From Chryseobacterium sp. LJ668 (GTDB lineage: Bacteria; Bacteroidota; Bacteroidia; Flavobacteriales; Weeksellaceae): a DNA stretch of 64,000 bases. Below are positions 8,632 to 17,375 of this stretch, piece after piece; position 1 is the stretch's first letter, and every line of letters begins with the position of its first letter. Where the stretch lies: contig NZ_CP080443.1 of NCBI RefSeq assembly GCF_019613955.1, forward strand, positions 620,001-684,000, read 5' to 3'. Made by a program: the position numbers and the translations under genes. The notes under the pieces are model-generated. The model had not been told where the DNA came from, searched no databases, and saw only the letters and a list, made by a program, of their open reading frames with translations.

Positions 8632-10923
8632 ATGAAAAAATTTTCTATAATTTCTCTTGGTGTCTTAGCATCTTTCCCGATGGTGAATGCTCAAAATATT
8701 GCATCCAAAAAATGGGCAGATCTATTTTCTTACAATAATGTATTGGCAATAAAAGAAGATAATGGAAAAATCATTGCTGCAACAGAAAACGGAATTTTTC
8801 ATTATACCATTTCAACAGGAGAAATTTCAAAAATTTCCAAGGCAAACGGGCTTCATGAAGTGAAAATATCAGCTTTTGATTATAATCCACAGACAAAAAT
8901 AGGTCTTGTCGGCTATCAAAACGGTTCTTTAGATGTCATTACTCCACAAGGGATCACTTACGTTGTAGACATTCCGATTGCTACAGGATATAATGCTAGT
9001 AAAAAAATCAATCATATCTCTATTACCGGTGACAGGGCGGTTGTTTCTGTCGGGTATGGAGTTTCTATTTTTGATTTAAAGAAAAAAGAATTCGGAGATT
9101 CAGCATTTTTCGTTACGGGAGGTGTCTATCAGGCAAGTAACGAGGCTACTATCAAGGATAATAAAGTATTTTCCGTAACCAATACGGGATTAAAAACCCA
9201 CGAACTGAATACTACATTCCCTGTGTTTTCTACCTGGGCTACCGAACTTCCTGGGAATTTTACGGATATAGACTCTGAAAATGCAATTGCTTTTTCCTCA
9301 TCAACAGCTACCTATATTTACAATAATGGCGTTTCTACTCCTTTAGCTCAAACTTTTGGAAATGTGAGCGATGTTGTAGTAAATGCTGACAATATTATCG
9401 TTACAGATGCCAGCAGAATTTACAGCTACGGTATAAACGGAACTTTTGCAGGCTCTGTTACTGTAGGTGAAGAATGTAATACTGCAACAAAAGTAGGAGC
9501 AAAAATATACTGCGGAACTATTTTATCAGGTCTGAAAAGTGAAGACAATATCGTATTTAAACCCGATGGGCCACATTTTAATTACTCTTACAAGATCAGA
9601 TTATTTAATGACAATCAGCTTTTGGTCTCTTCGGGAGGCAGAGAAGGCGGCTTTAATACCGGCTTATTTAATCCAAAAAATCCTGGATTCTACTATTTTA
9701 ATGGAACAGAATGGATTTATTCTTCTTATTTTAAAAGCAACACTACTAGATTTAATATTCTAGATGCTATTGCAGACCCGGTGAATGCAAATGAATTTTT
9801 CTTTACTAATTACAATAATGCACCAGGTCATGGTATTTATAAAATGAAATATAATGCAGGAAGTAAAGATTTTGAATTTGTAAAAAAATATGGCTTAGAT
9901 GCAATTGATCCTTCCCTGCCTTTAAATGACTATTTAAACAGACCTGTAGGTTTCGCGGTTGATGACCAGAACAATCTTTTTGCGAGCTTGGCATTTGCCG
10001 GTAGCAATGGGGCGACACCGGCATTCGCATATTACGATAGAGCAACTGATGGTTTTCTGATTAAATACGTCACCGGGCTTACGAGTAACGGAGCACAACA
10101 GCTAGTCTACCATGAGAATAAATTTTGGACACCGCTTCCCAGATCGAATAATTTTTTAGTGTACGATACTAAAAAAAGTCAGAGCATCACTGATGATACT
10201 TTTACAATTTTGTCAGAAAACAACGGACTGCCGCCGGGTTCTGGAGGAAGCCTTTCAGTAGCTTTTGACAAATCTAATGATGCCTGGATAGGTACAGATG
10301 CCGGACTCAGAATTCTAACCAATGCAGCGGCTGAAATAGATAATGATCCCACATTAGAACCAATCGTGATCGAACAAAGCGGTCTCGCTGAAGAACTGTT
10401 TAGAGATTCGCAGGTGTTACAGATTGAAGTTGACGGTGGAAATCAAAAATGGGTTTCTATCGATGGTGGCGGTGTGTATTATCTATCCGCATCAGGTGAG
10501 CAGGTTATCAAGAGATTTACAAAAGAAAATTCGCCTCTTCCTACAAACACTGTAACTGATATTAAAGTCGATAAAAAAACCGGAAAAGTGTATTTCGTGA
10601 CATATGACGGAATTGTGACCTATCAAGGTGATGTTGCAGATGTTACTTCAGACTTCGGAAATGTTTTGGTTTATCCAAATCCTGTGGTTTATGCTCAATT
10701 TAAAGGCAATGTGACCATCAGAGGTTTGGCAGAAAAAACCAACATAAGAATTACAGATGCCGCAGGTAATATTGTACATTCTGCCGTTGCAAGATCAGGA
10801 TATTACGAATGGGATCTGAATAATCAAAAAGGAAAACGAGTGGCATCAGGAATTTATTTTGTACTGATGACCAACGAAGACGGAAGTGATAAAGCAACTG
10901 CAAAAATAGCTGTTGTTAATTAA
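8632..10923 (+). CDS. porZ: PorZ-like type IX secretion protein with beta-propellers and sorting domain
   Basis: A 763-residue exported protein. Signal peptide about 1-20 (MVNAQN cleavage region), then a PorZ-type N-terminal propeller (WADLFSYNNV, ATENGIF, GLHEVKISAF), a second propeller with two-component-regulator-type blades (about 350-670), and a T9SS type A C-terminal domain beginning VYPNP with the late SGIYFVLM motif. In Porphyromonas gingivalis PorZ belongs to the cell-surface attachment complex of T9SS and helps deliver anionic LPS to cargo. Stop overlaps the recO start (TAATG). Start chosen at 8632 because it gives the signal peptide; 8605 is an in-frame alternative. Confidence 0.8.
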   Translation: MKKFSIISLGVLASFPMVNAQNIASKKWADLFSYNNVLAIKEDNGKIIAATENGIFHYTISTGEISKISKANGLHEVKISAFDYNPQTKIGLVGYQNGSLDVITPQGITYVVDIPIATGYNASKKINHISITGDRAVVSVGYGVSIFDLKKKEFGDSAFFVTGGVYQASNEATIKDNKVFSVTNTGLKTHELNTTFPVFSTWATELPGNFTDIDSENAIAFSSSTATYIYNNGVSTPLAQTFGNVSDVVVNADNIIVTDASRIYSYGINGTFAGSVTVGEECNTATKVGAKIYCGTILSGLKSEDNIVFKPDGPHFNYSYKIRLFNDNQLLVSSGGREGGFNTGLFNPKNPGFYYFNGTEWIYSSYFKSNTTRFNILDAIADPVNANEFFFTNYNNAPGHGIYKMKYNAGSKDFEFVKKYGLDAIDPSLPLNDYLNRPVGFAVDDQNNLFASLAFAGSNGATPAFAYYDRATDGFLIKYVTGLTSNGAQQLVYHENKFWTPLPRSNNFLVYDTKKSQSITDDTFTILSENNGLPPGSGGSLSVAFDKSNDAWIGTDAGLRILTNAAAEIDNDPTLEPIVIEQSGLAEELFRDSQVLQIEVDGGNQKWVSIDGGGVYYLSASGEQVIKRFTKENSPLPTNTVTDIKVDKKTGKVYFVTYDGIVTYQGDVADVTSDFGNVLVYPNPVVYAQFKGNVTIRGLAEKTNIRITDAAGNIVHSAVARSGYYEWDLNNQKGKRVASGIYFVLMTNEDGSDKATAKIAVVN

Positions 10924-11609
10924 TGAATTCACAAACCGGATTTCTGCTTTCATTTATAAAATATGGTGAAAATGATGCAATTCTGCATTGTTTTACAGAA
11001 GAAGAGGGCTATCATACTTATTTTCTCAGAGGAATTTACACCAAGAAAAATAAGAAGAAAGCCTTTCTTTTGCCTTTAAATAAACTAAATTTTTCAGTTC
11101 GCGCAGGTAAAAGTGGCAGCATGCAGACGGTTTCGAGTTTTGAGATGCTTAATTTGCACGATATATATACAGACATTAAAGCAAATACTGTGGTGTTTTT
11201 TATTTCAGATTTTTTAAATCAAATTTTAAGAAATGACAATAAAAATCTGGAAGTTTTTCACAGCATAGATGAGTTTATTGATCAGCTTGGGGCCAAAAAC
11301 TATCAGTCTCATCTTATCTTTTTGATCAAAATTTTAAAAATTCAGGGTGTTGCACCACTATTAGGTAAAGGAGATTTTCTTGATCCGGAAACAGGAACTT
11401 TCATTCAGTCTTCAACGCATCCTATTTTCGACAGTGAAAATTCTTTATTTTGGAAAAGTATTATTTCATCTCAAGATCCATATGGGATAAAGATCCCATC
11501 GCCAAAAAGAAAGAATTTCTTAGATAGTATTCTGGTATATTATCATTATCACATTTCAGATTTTAGAACTCCGAATTCTTTAGAGATTATCCAGCAGATT
11601 TTTGAATAG
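10923..11609 (+). CDS. recO: DNA repair protein RecO
   Basis: A 228-residue RecO protein, slightly shorter than the 240-residue norm. The N-terminal OB fold is recognisable (GFLLSFIKYGENDAILHCFTEE, then YFLRGIYTKKNKKKAFLLPL), followed by a helical domain. The CxxC zinc pair of some RecO proteins is not evident, as is common in Bacteroidetes. RecO loads RecA on SSB-coated DNA with RecR. It is translationally coupled to porZ by a one-base overlap, an arrangement I associate with Flavobacteriia. Confidence 0.9.
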   Translation: MNSQTGFLLSFIKYGENDAILHCFTEEEGYHTYFLRGIYTKKNKKKAFLLPLNKLNFSVRAGKSGSMQTVSSFEMLNLHDIYTDIKANTVVFFISDFLNQILRNDNKNLEVFHSIDEFIDQLGAKNYQSHLIFLIKILKIQGVAPLLGKGDFLDPETGTFIQSSTHPIFDSENSLFWKSIISSQDPYGIKIPSPKRKNFLDSILVYYHYHISDFRTPNSLEIIQQIFE

Positions 11610-11617
11610 ATAATCAA

Positions 11618-12427
11618 TTATCCTCCATCTGCAAAACTTTCAAGGCTCGTCATTCCGCCATCCACGAATATGCTTGCCCCGGAAATATAATCTGCCAAAT
11701 CACTTGCTAAAAATGCAGCAAGATTACCGATATCTTGCGGCTGACCAATTCTATTGTAAGGAATAAGTTCGAGTAAAGAATTCAAAGCATCTTTGGTTTC
11801 CCAGGCCGATTTGTTGATGGGTGTCTGAATTGCTCCCGGACCAATTGAATTTACACGAATCTTAGCCGGTCCATACTCCTGTGCTAAAGTCTGCATCAGC
11901 ATTTTAATCGCTCCTTTACTCGCTGCATAATTCGCATGACCAGCCCAGGGAATAACCTCGTGGACTGAACTGATGTGAATGATTTTTCCGCAGGCAATGG
12001 AACGTGAAGTGTCAATTCCGCGTCTCAGGAATTCTTTGATGGCTTCTCTGGAGCATAGAAAGTGGCCGGTCAAATTGACACCCATTACTGCATTCCAGTC
12101 TTCAAGGGTCATTTCAGTAAATTTTGCATCTTTTTGAATTCCTGCATTGTTAATTAAAATATCAACCGTCCCGTATTCTGCGATGACATCCATAAACATT
12201 TTCACCACCTCATCTTCTTTGGAGACATCACACTGATAAGTTATTCCGTTTCCGCCGGCTTCGGTGATTTCTTTTAAAACTTTTTGAGCGCTTTCTAAAG
12301 ATTTTTCTGACGAATGATTGATCACTACTGCGGCTCCGGCCTCTGCTAGGGATTTGGCAATTCCTGTTCCGATTCCGCTGGAAGCACCTGTAATGATAGC
12401 AACCTGATTTTGAAGTGATATTTGCAT
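11618..12427 (-). CDS. SDR oxidoreductase, glucose 1-dehydrogenase-like
   Basis: A 269-residue short-chain dehydrogenase. The nucleotide loop TGASSGIG is at 13-20, NNAG at 93-96, catalytic serine at 153/154, Y167 and K171. The active-site context SSVHEVIPW and the tail DGGMTSLESF closely resemble Bacillus glucose 1-dehydrogenases, so NAD(P)-dependent oxidation of glucose is the best guess. It is convergent with recO, eight bases away. Substrate assignment is by resemblance only. Confidence 0.82.
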   Translation of the reverse strand: MQISLQNQVAIITGASSGIGTGIAKSLAEAGAAVVINHSSEKSLESAQKVLKEITEAGGNGITYQCDVSKEDEVVKMFMDVIAEYGTVDILINNAGIQKDAKFTEMTLEDWNAVMGVNLTGHFLCSREAIKEFLRRGIDTSRSIACGKIIHISSVHEVIPWAGHANYAASKGAIKMLMQTLAQEYGPAKIRVNSIGPGAIQTPINKSAWETKDALNSLLELIPYNRIGQPQDIGNLAAFLASDLADYISGASIFVDGGMTSLESFADGG

Positions 12428-12499
12428 ATTTATGATTTGAAATGTTCACATTTTACTGAAAGTATCACGCCAAAGTAGGAGTTTTATTCTTAAAAATTT

Positions 12500-12982
12500 T
12501 TAAATTTTTTTAGACATTAAAAATTGTGGCCCGTTTATTCCTTCTCTCATTTTACCGCCATACAGATATCCTGTTATAAGATAAAGATCAAATGCCTGAG
12601 TATTTTTTTCATTCACTGCCAAAACTATTTCGTTGCATTCTGTAAAATGTTCTTTTATAAAGTGGTCAACCTCAATCATGGCTTGTCTACCGATTCCTTT
12701 ACCCTGAAAATCAGGATTAACAGATAGCGAACGGAGTAAAACAGAATCCGGATTTTCTGTAAGATCAAATTTATCTTCACCAAAATCAATCACGAAAAAT
12801 CCGGCAATTTTTTCTTCATAAAAAATTGTAATAGGATACGCAAAAAAATCTTCGTGTTGATTTCTCTCTTCAATCTTTTTTAGAGCTTGTTTCGCTGTAG
12901 CTGTAAACCGCGACTGAATATCGTCTAAAACATAATCAAGCTCAGCCAAATGTTCTGGTTCGTAAAATTTTAAACTTGTCAT
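12500..12982 (-). CDS. GNAT family N-acetyltransferase
   Basis: A 160-residue acetyltransferase. The acetyl-CoA motif FQGKGIGRQ follows the strand RSLSVNPD near residues 93-102, and the C-terminal NTQAFDLYLITGYLYGGKM segment fits motif B. The substrate is unknown. It begins eight bases after the stop of the DUF1684 gene, so three genes (13617-14015, 12990-13616 and this one) look like one operon. Confidence 0.85.
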   Translation of the reverse strand: MTSLKFYEPEHLAELDYVLDDIQSRFTATAKQALKKIEERNQHEDFFAYPITIFYEEKIAGFFVIDFGEDKFDLTENPDSVLLRSLSVNPDFQGKGIGRQAMIEVDHFIKEHFTECNEIVLAVNEKNTQAFDLYLITGYLYGGKMREGINGPQFLMSKKI

Positions 12983-12989
12983 ATCAATA

Positions 12990-13616
12990 TTAATGGTGGT
13001 AAATATCTTCGTACATTACGCCGGCCCGTATTTCAACGGCTAATTTATTCTCCCCCGGAACAATTGGGCAGCTGTAATTATGTGCATTGTAAGCACAAAA
13101 AGGCTGATACGACTGATTAAAATCTAAAATAATGGTATCGCCTTCCGGAATCGTAAGATCAATATACTTTCCGCCGCCGTAGGTTTCTTTATTGTTGGTT
13201 TCGTCCCGAAAAGGAAGAAAAAGATGATCTTTATATTTTTCCATCTTCATTAAATCTAAACTTTGATAGATCTTCAAAGCGTGCATTTTTCCATTTAACG
13301 TAAAAGTTGCTGTACCAAACTCCTGATATGATTTTGATTTTCCCGACGATGTTGGCAGATCAAAAGGCTGTGGATTTTCGGTTTTGGTAAATTTTGCGGT
13401 GACTCTGTACTTTAAATCAATCGGAAAGAAAGGATGATATTTGAATTTAGCAAAATTATCATCTCGTAGGGGTGTTTCTTTTGGATCTAAATATTCTCTA
13501 TTTAAGTCTGACTGAAACTTTTTGATTTCCTGAATTTCCTTAGAAATGTGTTTATTTTTCTGAGAAAACATAAAGATCGGAAACAGTAATAGTAAAAATA
13601 AGATGGGCTTTTTCAT
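12990..13616 (-). CDS. DUF1684 domain exported protein
   Basis: A 208-residue protein with an N-terminal signal peptide (MKKPILFLLLLFPIFMFSQ). Residues about 70-200 match DUF1684, whose hallmarks here are GTATFTLNGK, LFLPFRDETNN, YGGGKYIDL and NPYCAYN-like QPFCAYNAHNYSCP. Biochemical function is not established. The start ATG directly abuts the stop codon of the upstream gene (TAA then ATG with no spacer), implying translational coupling. Confidence 0.85.
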   Translation of the reverse strand: MKKPILFLLLLFPIFMFSQKNKHISKEIQEIKKFQSDLNREYLDPKETPLRDDNFAKFKYHPFFPIDLKYRVTAKFTKTENPQPFDLPTSSGKSKSYQEFGTATFTLNGKMHALKIYQSLDLMKMEKYKDHLFLPFRDETNNKETYGGGKYIDLTIPEGDTIILDFNQSYQPFCAYNAHNYSCPIVPGENKLAVEIRAGVMYEDIYHH

Positions 13617-14015
13617 TTAATCTTCTGATATTTTAATTCTGTAAATATCTGATCCGTTTCTTTTAATTGATTTCACAAAAAATCCTCCTTCTTCGGGAAT
13701 AATTTCTTTAAAATCGAAACTTGTACAATCTTTGGGAAGCCCTGAAAAGATTAAAGTAAACCAAAAATCTCTCATAAATGGAACCGCTGTCCAGTTTGGG
13801 TAAATCGTAATATTTTCTGCATGAATCAATTTACTTTTATGGCTTGAATCGTTGTCTACAAGGTAAGTCGTATTCCATATTCGGATGAGATTTCCCAAAA
13901 ATGGAGATGCCGGAAAACAACAATGTACAATCACCTGTTTCTCTTCTTCAATTTTGGTCTGAAGAGATTCTAGCAATTCTTTTGCAATAATGGGTTTTAC
14001 CAAGACTTCTTCCAT
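13617..14015 (-). CDS. hypothetical protein, upstream of DUF1684 gene
   Basis: A 132-residue soluble protein with no signal peptide or membrane segment. I do not recognise the family. It contains a short HCCFPASPFLGN motif near residues 31-42 and many aromatic residues in the middle. Codon use looks like that of its neighbours. It is the first gene of a compact minus-strand set with the DUF1684 gene, sharing an immediate stop/start junction, which argues that it is real. Confidence 0.75.
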   Translation of the reverse strand: MEEVLVKPIIAKELLESLQTKIEEEKQVIVHCCFPASPFLGNLIRIWNTTYLVDNDSSHKSKLIHAENITIYPNWTAVPFMRDFWFTLIFSGLPKDCTSFDFKEIIPEEGGFFVKSIKRNGSDIYRIKISED

Positions 14016-14097
14016 AGTTGATGGATAAGTGAGAAATTGGTAATAAGTAATATCAAATTATTCAGGTTGAACATTACTTATACCGATTACTCATATT

Positions 14098-15603
14098 TTA
14101 ATGTTTAAGTTCTAATTTTTCTTTGCTGTATGCTCTTATTTTTTCGGTAAGCTCGCGGTTATCAGCCAATTTTTGTCCGTAAGACGGAATCATTTCAAGT
14201 AATTTTGCTTTCCATTCACCGTTCAGCTTTTCAGGGAAACATTTTTCCAATACATTCAACATCGCAAAAACGGCTGTTGAAGCTCCGGGTGAAGCGCCCA
14301 GTAATGAAGCAATTGTTCCCTGCTTATTGACGACAACTTCAGTCCCGAATTCCAGCCTGCCACCGAGTTCTTCATCTTTTTTGATGACTTGTACACGTTG
14401 TCCGGCAACTTTCAGTTCCCAGTCTTCTTCTTTGGCATCTTTTATAAATTCTCTTAAATGCTGAATTCTTTGAGCTTTGGTCATAGCAACCTGCTGTACC
14501 AGATATTTTGTAAGCGGAATATTATGCCACCAAGCTCCAAAAAGCGACCTTATATTTTTTGAATTCACACTTGCAGGAAGATCGAGATAATTTCCTTCTT
14601 TTAAAAATTTTGTTGAAAATCCTGCAAACGGCCCAAATAACAGTGCTTTTTGGCCATCAATAATTCTCAAATCCAAATGCGGAACCGACATGGGCGGCGC
14701 ATCTACCGTTGCCTGTGTGTAGACCTTTGCCTGATGCTGATTGACCAGCTCAGGATTATGTGTAACCAGCCATTCTCCGGAAACCGGAAAACCGCCATAG
14801 CCTTCACTTTCTTTAATATCTGAACTTTCTAACAGTGGCAAAGCATAACCTCCCGCACCGATAAAAACAAAATCTGCAACGACTTCCTGCTTATGACTGT
14901 GAATTCTGTCTTTCACCTTCATTTCCCATTTTCCATCTTCTCTCGGATCGATATCTTTTACTTCGTGGTAAAGGAAAACTTCGACATTAGAATCTTCGAG
15001 CAAATGTCTTCCCATCTTTCGGGTCAAGCTTCCAAAGTTAACATCTGTGCCCAAATCCATTTTTGTTGCGGCAAGAACTTCAGTTTCATTTCTTTTACTC
15101 ATCACTAAAGGAATCCATTCTCTCAACTGATCGTGATCGGTAGAAAATTCCATTGCGGAAAACAAGGGCGAATCTTTCATCGCTTCGTGTCGTTTTTTAA
15201 GATATTCAGCATCTTTTTCACCGAAAACCAGACTCATATGTGCGCAGGAATTTATAAAATCTGTGGGCGTTGAAACATATTTTTTATCTACTAAATATGA
15301 CCAGAACTGTTTTGAAATTTCAAACTGCTCTGCAATTTTTTCTGCTTTCGAAATATCGATCGTTCCGTCTTCGTTTTCAGGGGTATAATTCAGTTCACAA
15401 AATGCTGAATGTCCGGTTCCTGCGTTATTCCATGCGGCTGTACTTTCTTTTGCAAACCTTCCGAGTCTTTCGAAAATGGCAATATTCAAACCGGGATCAA
15501 ACTCGTGGAGTAAAGTGGCTAATGTGGCGCTCATAATTCCGCCGCCTATTAAAACAACATCGTATTTTGGTTTTGGTGTTCTCCTTAAGATTGTATTTGG
15601 CAT
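14098..15603 (-). CDS. mqo: malate:quinone oxidoreductase
   Basis: A 501-residue FAD-dependent membrane-associated enzyme that oxidises malate to oxaloacetate and passes electrons to quinone. The FAD motif LIGGGIMSATLATLL begins near residue 18, followed by IFERL, the STAAWNNAGTGHSA signature, and the C-terminal LLGASPGASTAVFAMLNVLEKC region. Length is normal for Mqo. No partner genes adjoin it. Confidence 0.96.
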   Translation of the reverse strand: MPNTILRRTPKPKYDVVLIGGGIMSATLATLLHEFDPGLNIAIFERLGRFAKESTAAWNNAGTGHSAFCELNYTPENEDGTIDISKAEKIAEQFEISKQFWSYLVDKKYVSTPTDFINSCAHMSLVFGEKDAEYLKKRHEAMKDSPLFSAMEFSTDHDQLREWIPLVMSKRNETEVLAATKMDLGTDVNFGSLTRKMGRHLLEDSNVEVFLYHEVKDIDPREDGKWEMKVKDRIHSHKQEVVADFVFIGAGGYALPLLESSDIKESEGYGGFPVSGEWLVTHNPELVNQHQAKVYTQATVDAPPMSVPHLDLRIIDGQKALLFGPFAGFSTKFLKEGNYLDLPASVNSKNIRSLFGAWWHNIPLTKYLVQQVAMTKAQRIQHLREFIKDAKEEDWELKVAGQRVQVIKKDEELGGRLEFGTEVVVNKQGTIASLLGASPGASTAVFAMLNVLEKCFPEKLNGEWKAKLLEMIPSYGQKLADNRELTEKIRAYSKEKLELKH

Positions 15604-15970
15604 ACCACTAAATTTACTACGAATTTCGTGAAAAGTTTCTTATTAAATGGATGTTTAATGATTTTTAACACCGCGAATTTGAATTAAAATTTTAGAATTT
15701 CTTTTTTCGCAGATTGAGCGGATTTCGCGCATTTTTTAATTAAACCTGTAAAAAGAAAATTATTGAATATCGATTATTTTGTGATAATGCTTGATCTCGC
15801 AAAGTCAAACAAAGAATTTTAAATCTTTTCCGTAATAAGTTATACAAAGGCGTCAACTTACATAAACAAATACAAGATATTTTCAATTACAGATTGCAGT
15901 CAATCATCAAATTATATGCATATTTGCGCCAGAGGTGCAAAAATTCCATTTGGTTTTCTCTTCGCCGGAT
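15604..15970. other. intergenic region upstream of mqo
   Basis: No supported gene. It carries decayed pieces of two repeat families seen elsewhere in the window: CGCAGATTGAGCGGATTT around 15710 and a CGCAAAG...ACAAAGGCG pair between about 15796 and 15856. A palindromic ATATGCATAT sits near 15915. Confidence 0.5.
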
Positions 15971-16060
15971 TTTAATGCTGCAGCCCGACTTGAACGGAGC
16001 TCTTTTTGCCGGAGCGAAGCGGAGGCAAAAAAGCGGGAGTGGAAGGCGGAAAAGCTGCCA
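15971..16060. repeat. dispersed structured repeat (GCAGCCCGACTTGAAC type)
   Basis: A 90-bp, GC-richer block beside the gpsA terminator. Outer arms GCAGC (15980-15984) and GCTGC (16054-16058) enclose inner arms TTTTTGCC (16003-16010) and GGCAAAAA (16024-16031). The block has short ORFs on both strands, which is usual for palindromic non-coding repeats. I recall the motif GCAGCCCGACTTGAAC from intergenic regions of Chryseobacterium genomes; that is memory, not a search result. Confidence 0.6.
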
Positions 16061-16091
16061 AAAAAAAACATCAGCAATGAATACTGATGTT
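16061..16091 (-). terminator. gpsA terminator (minus strand)
   Basis: On the minus strand AACATCAG (from 16091) pairs with CTGATGTT, ending in a run of eight T (16068 to 16061). It lies 24 bp beyond the gpsA stop codon. Confidence 0.85.
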
Positions 16092-16114
16092 CTGTTTTGA
16101 TTTCTCAAATATTA

Positions 16115-17155
16115 TTAATTTAATTTTGCAGTCAGTTTTTTAAACTGTTTTTCAGCGTTTTTACCTTCATATAAAATCGCATAAATGGTATCAATAATAG
16201 GAAGCTCAAGATTTTTTTGTCTCGCTGTTTTGTAAATTGAGTCAGCAGCATAGTATCCTTCTGCAACCATATTCATTGACTGGATCGCTGATTTTACCGT
16301 GTATCCTTTACCTATCAAATTTCCTAAGTTTCTGTTTCTTGAGAATAATGAATAAGCGGTTACGAGTAAATCTCCCAGATATGCACTTTCGTTAACATCT
16401 CTTGGAGCTTCATAGATCGCCTCAAGAAAAGTTTCCATCTCGCGGATTGCGTTGGATACAAAAACTGCTGTAAAGTTATCTCCGTAACCTAAACCGCTTG
16501 CAATACCTGCTCCAATAGCGAAAATATTTTTCAAAATCGCACTATATTCATTTCCTAAGATATCTTTACTCGAATTGACTTTTATAAACTCTGAATTGAA
16601 AATCGCGACCAGTTTTTCAGAAGTTTCGTCTTCGACAGTAGCGACAGTGAGATAAGAAAGTCTTTCCATCGCGACCTCTTCTGCATGACAAGGCCCTGCA
16701 ATAACAGCTTGATTTCTAAAACCGATCTGAAATTCTTCTTTCAGGTAATGCGCAACAACATCATTCACTTTAGGAATAATTCCTTTAATTGCAGAAACAA
16801 AAATTTTGTCTTTGTACTCACAAGTCATTTTATCCATAGTATCTGACAAATAAATGGATGGAGTTGCCAAAACCACTACATCACATGCAGAAACCAGCTC
16901 ATTAATATCGGTGGTCAGCTTTAAATTTTTAAGATTAAAATTAACTGCCGTAAGATAAGTTGGGTTATGACCACGAAGCTCGATTGCGCCTTTTACAAAT
17001 TCACTTCTTACACACCAATGCACGGTTTTACAGTTTTCCACAAGCATCTTCACAATCGCTGTTGCAAAACTTCCGCTGCCGACAACTCCTACAGAAATAT
17101 CTTTATTCGCCTTTTTTGAGTTTGCAGATTCTGAAATTGTTTTCTTTTTCGCCAT
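16115..17155 (-). CDS. gpsA: NAD(P)H-dependent glycerol-3-phosphate dehydrogenase
   Basis: A 346-residue cytoplasmic enzyme that reduces dihydroxyacetone phosphate to glycerol-3-phosphate for phospholipid synthesis. The Rossmann motif GSGSFATAI starts at about G26. The catalytic lysine lies in YSAILKNIFAIGAG, and the C-terminal GNLIGKGYTVKSAIQ region is typical. The first 20 residues are a Lys/Ser-rich extension not needed for the fold. A -7 box lies upstream and a terminator follows. Confidence 0.95.
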   Translation of the reverse strand: MAKKKTISESANSKKANKDISVGVVGSGSFATAIVKMLVENCKTVHWCVRSEFVKGAIELRGHNPTYLTAVNFNLKNLKLTTDINELVSACDVVVLATPSIYLSDTMDKMTCEYKDKIFVSAIKGIIPKVNDVVAHYLKEEFQIGFRNQAVIAGPCHAEEVAMERLSYLTVATVEDETSEKLVAIFNSEFIKVNSSKDILGNEYSAILKNIFAIGAGIASGLGYGDNFTAVFVSNAIREMETFLEAIYEAPRDVNESAYLGDLLVTAYSLFSRNRNLGNLIGKGYTVKSAIQSMNMVAEGYYAADSIYKTARQKNLELPIIDTIYAILYEGKNAEKQFKKLTAKLN

Positions 17156-17172
17156 AATTCAAAAGTGAACTG

Positions 17173-17180
17173 CAAATATA
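17173..17180 (-). promoter_or_regulatory. -7 box of the gpsA promoter
   Basis: Minus-strand TATATTTG fits TAnnTTTG and ends 18 bp before the gpsA ATG. Confidence 0.5.
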
Positions 17181-17330
17181 TTAAAACAAAGAATAACCCT
17201 ACTTTATAAATCAGATAAACCTTATTTTTTCAAAAATTTAACATCTTTATGCAATTAAAGATCTAAAAATCCGTTACATGTAAATTATGATTAATTTAAA
17301 TTAAAGATAATTTCAAAATTAATTTTTATT

Positions 17331-17338
17331 TAAATTTG
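17331..17338 (+). promoter_or_regulatory. -7 box of the M23 peptidase promoter
   Basis: TAAATTTG fits TAnnTTTG; the ATG follows 38 bp downstream, leaving a leader of about 30 bases. Confidence 0.5.
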
Positions 17339-17375
17339 CACCCTTAAAACGGTTTTTAAATTCTAAGAAAGAGAA

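Noticed and set aside
15887..16108. Overlapping ORFs on both strands near gpsA
   Set aside because: They arise from the palindromic repeat and terminator, not from coding sequence.
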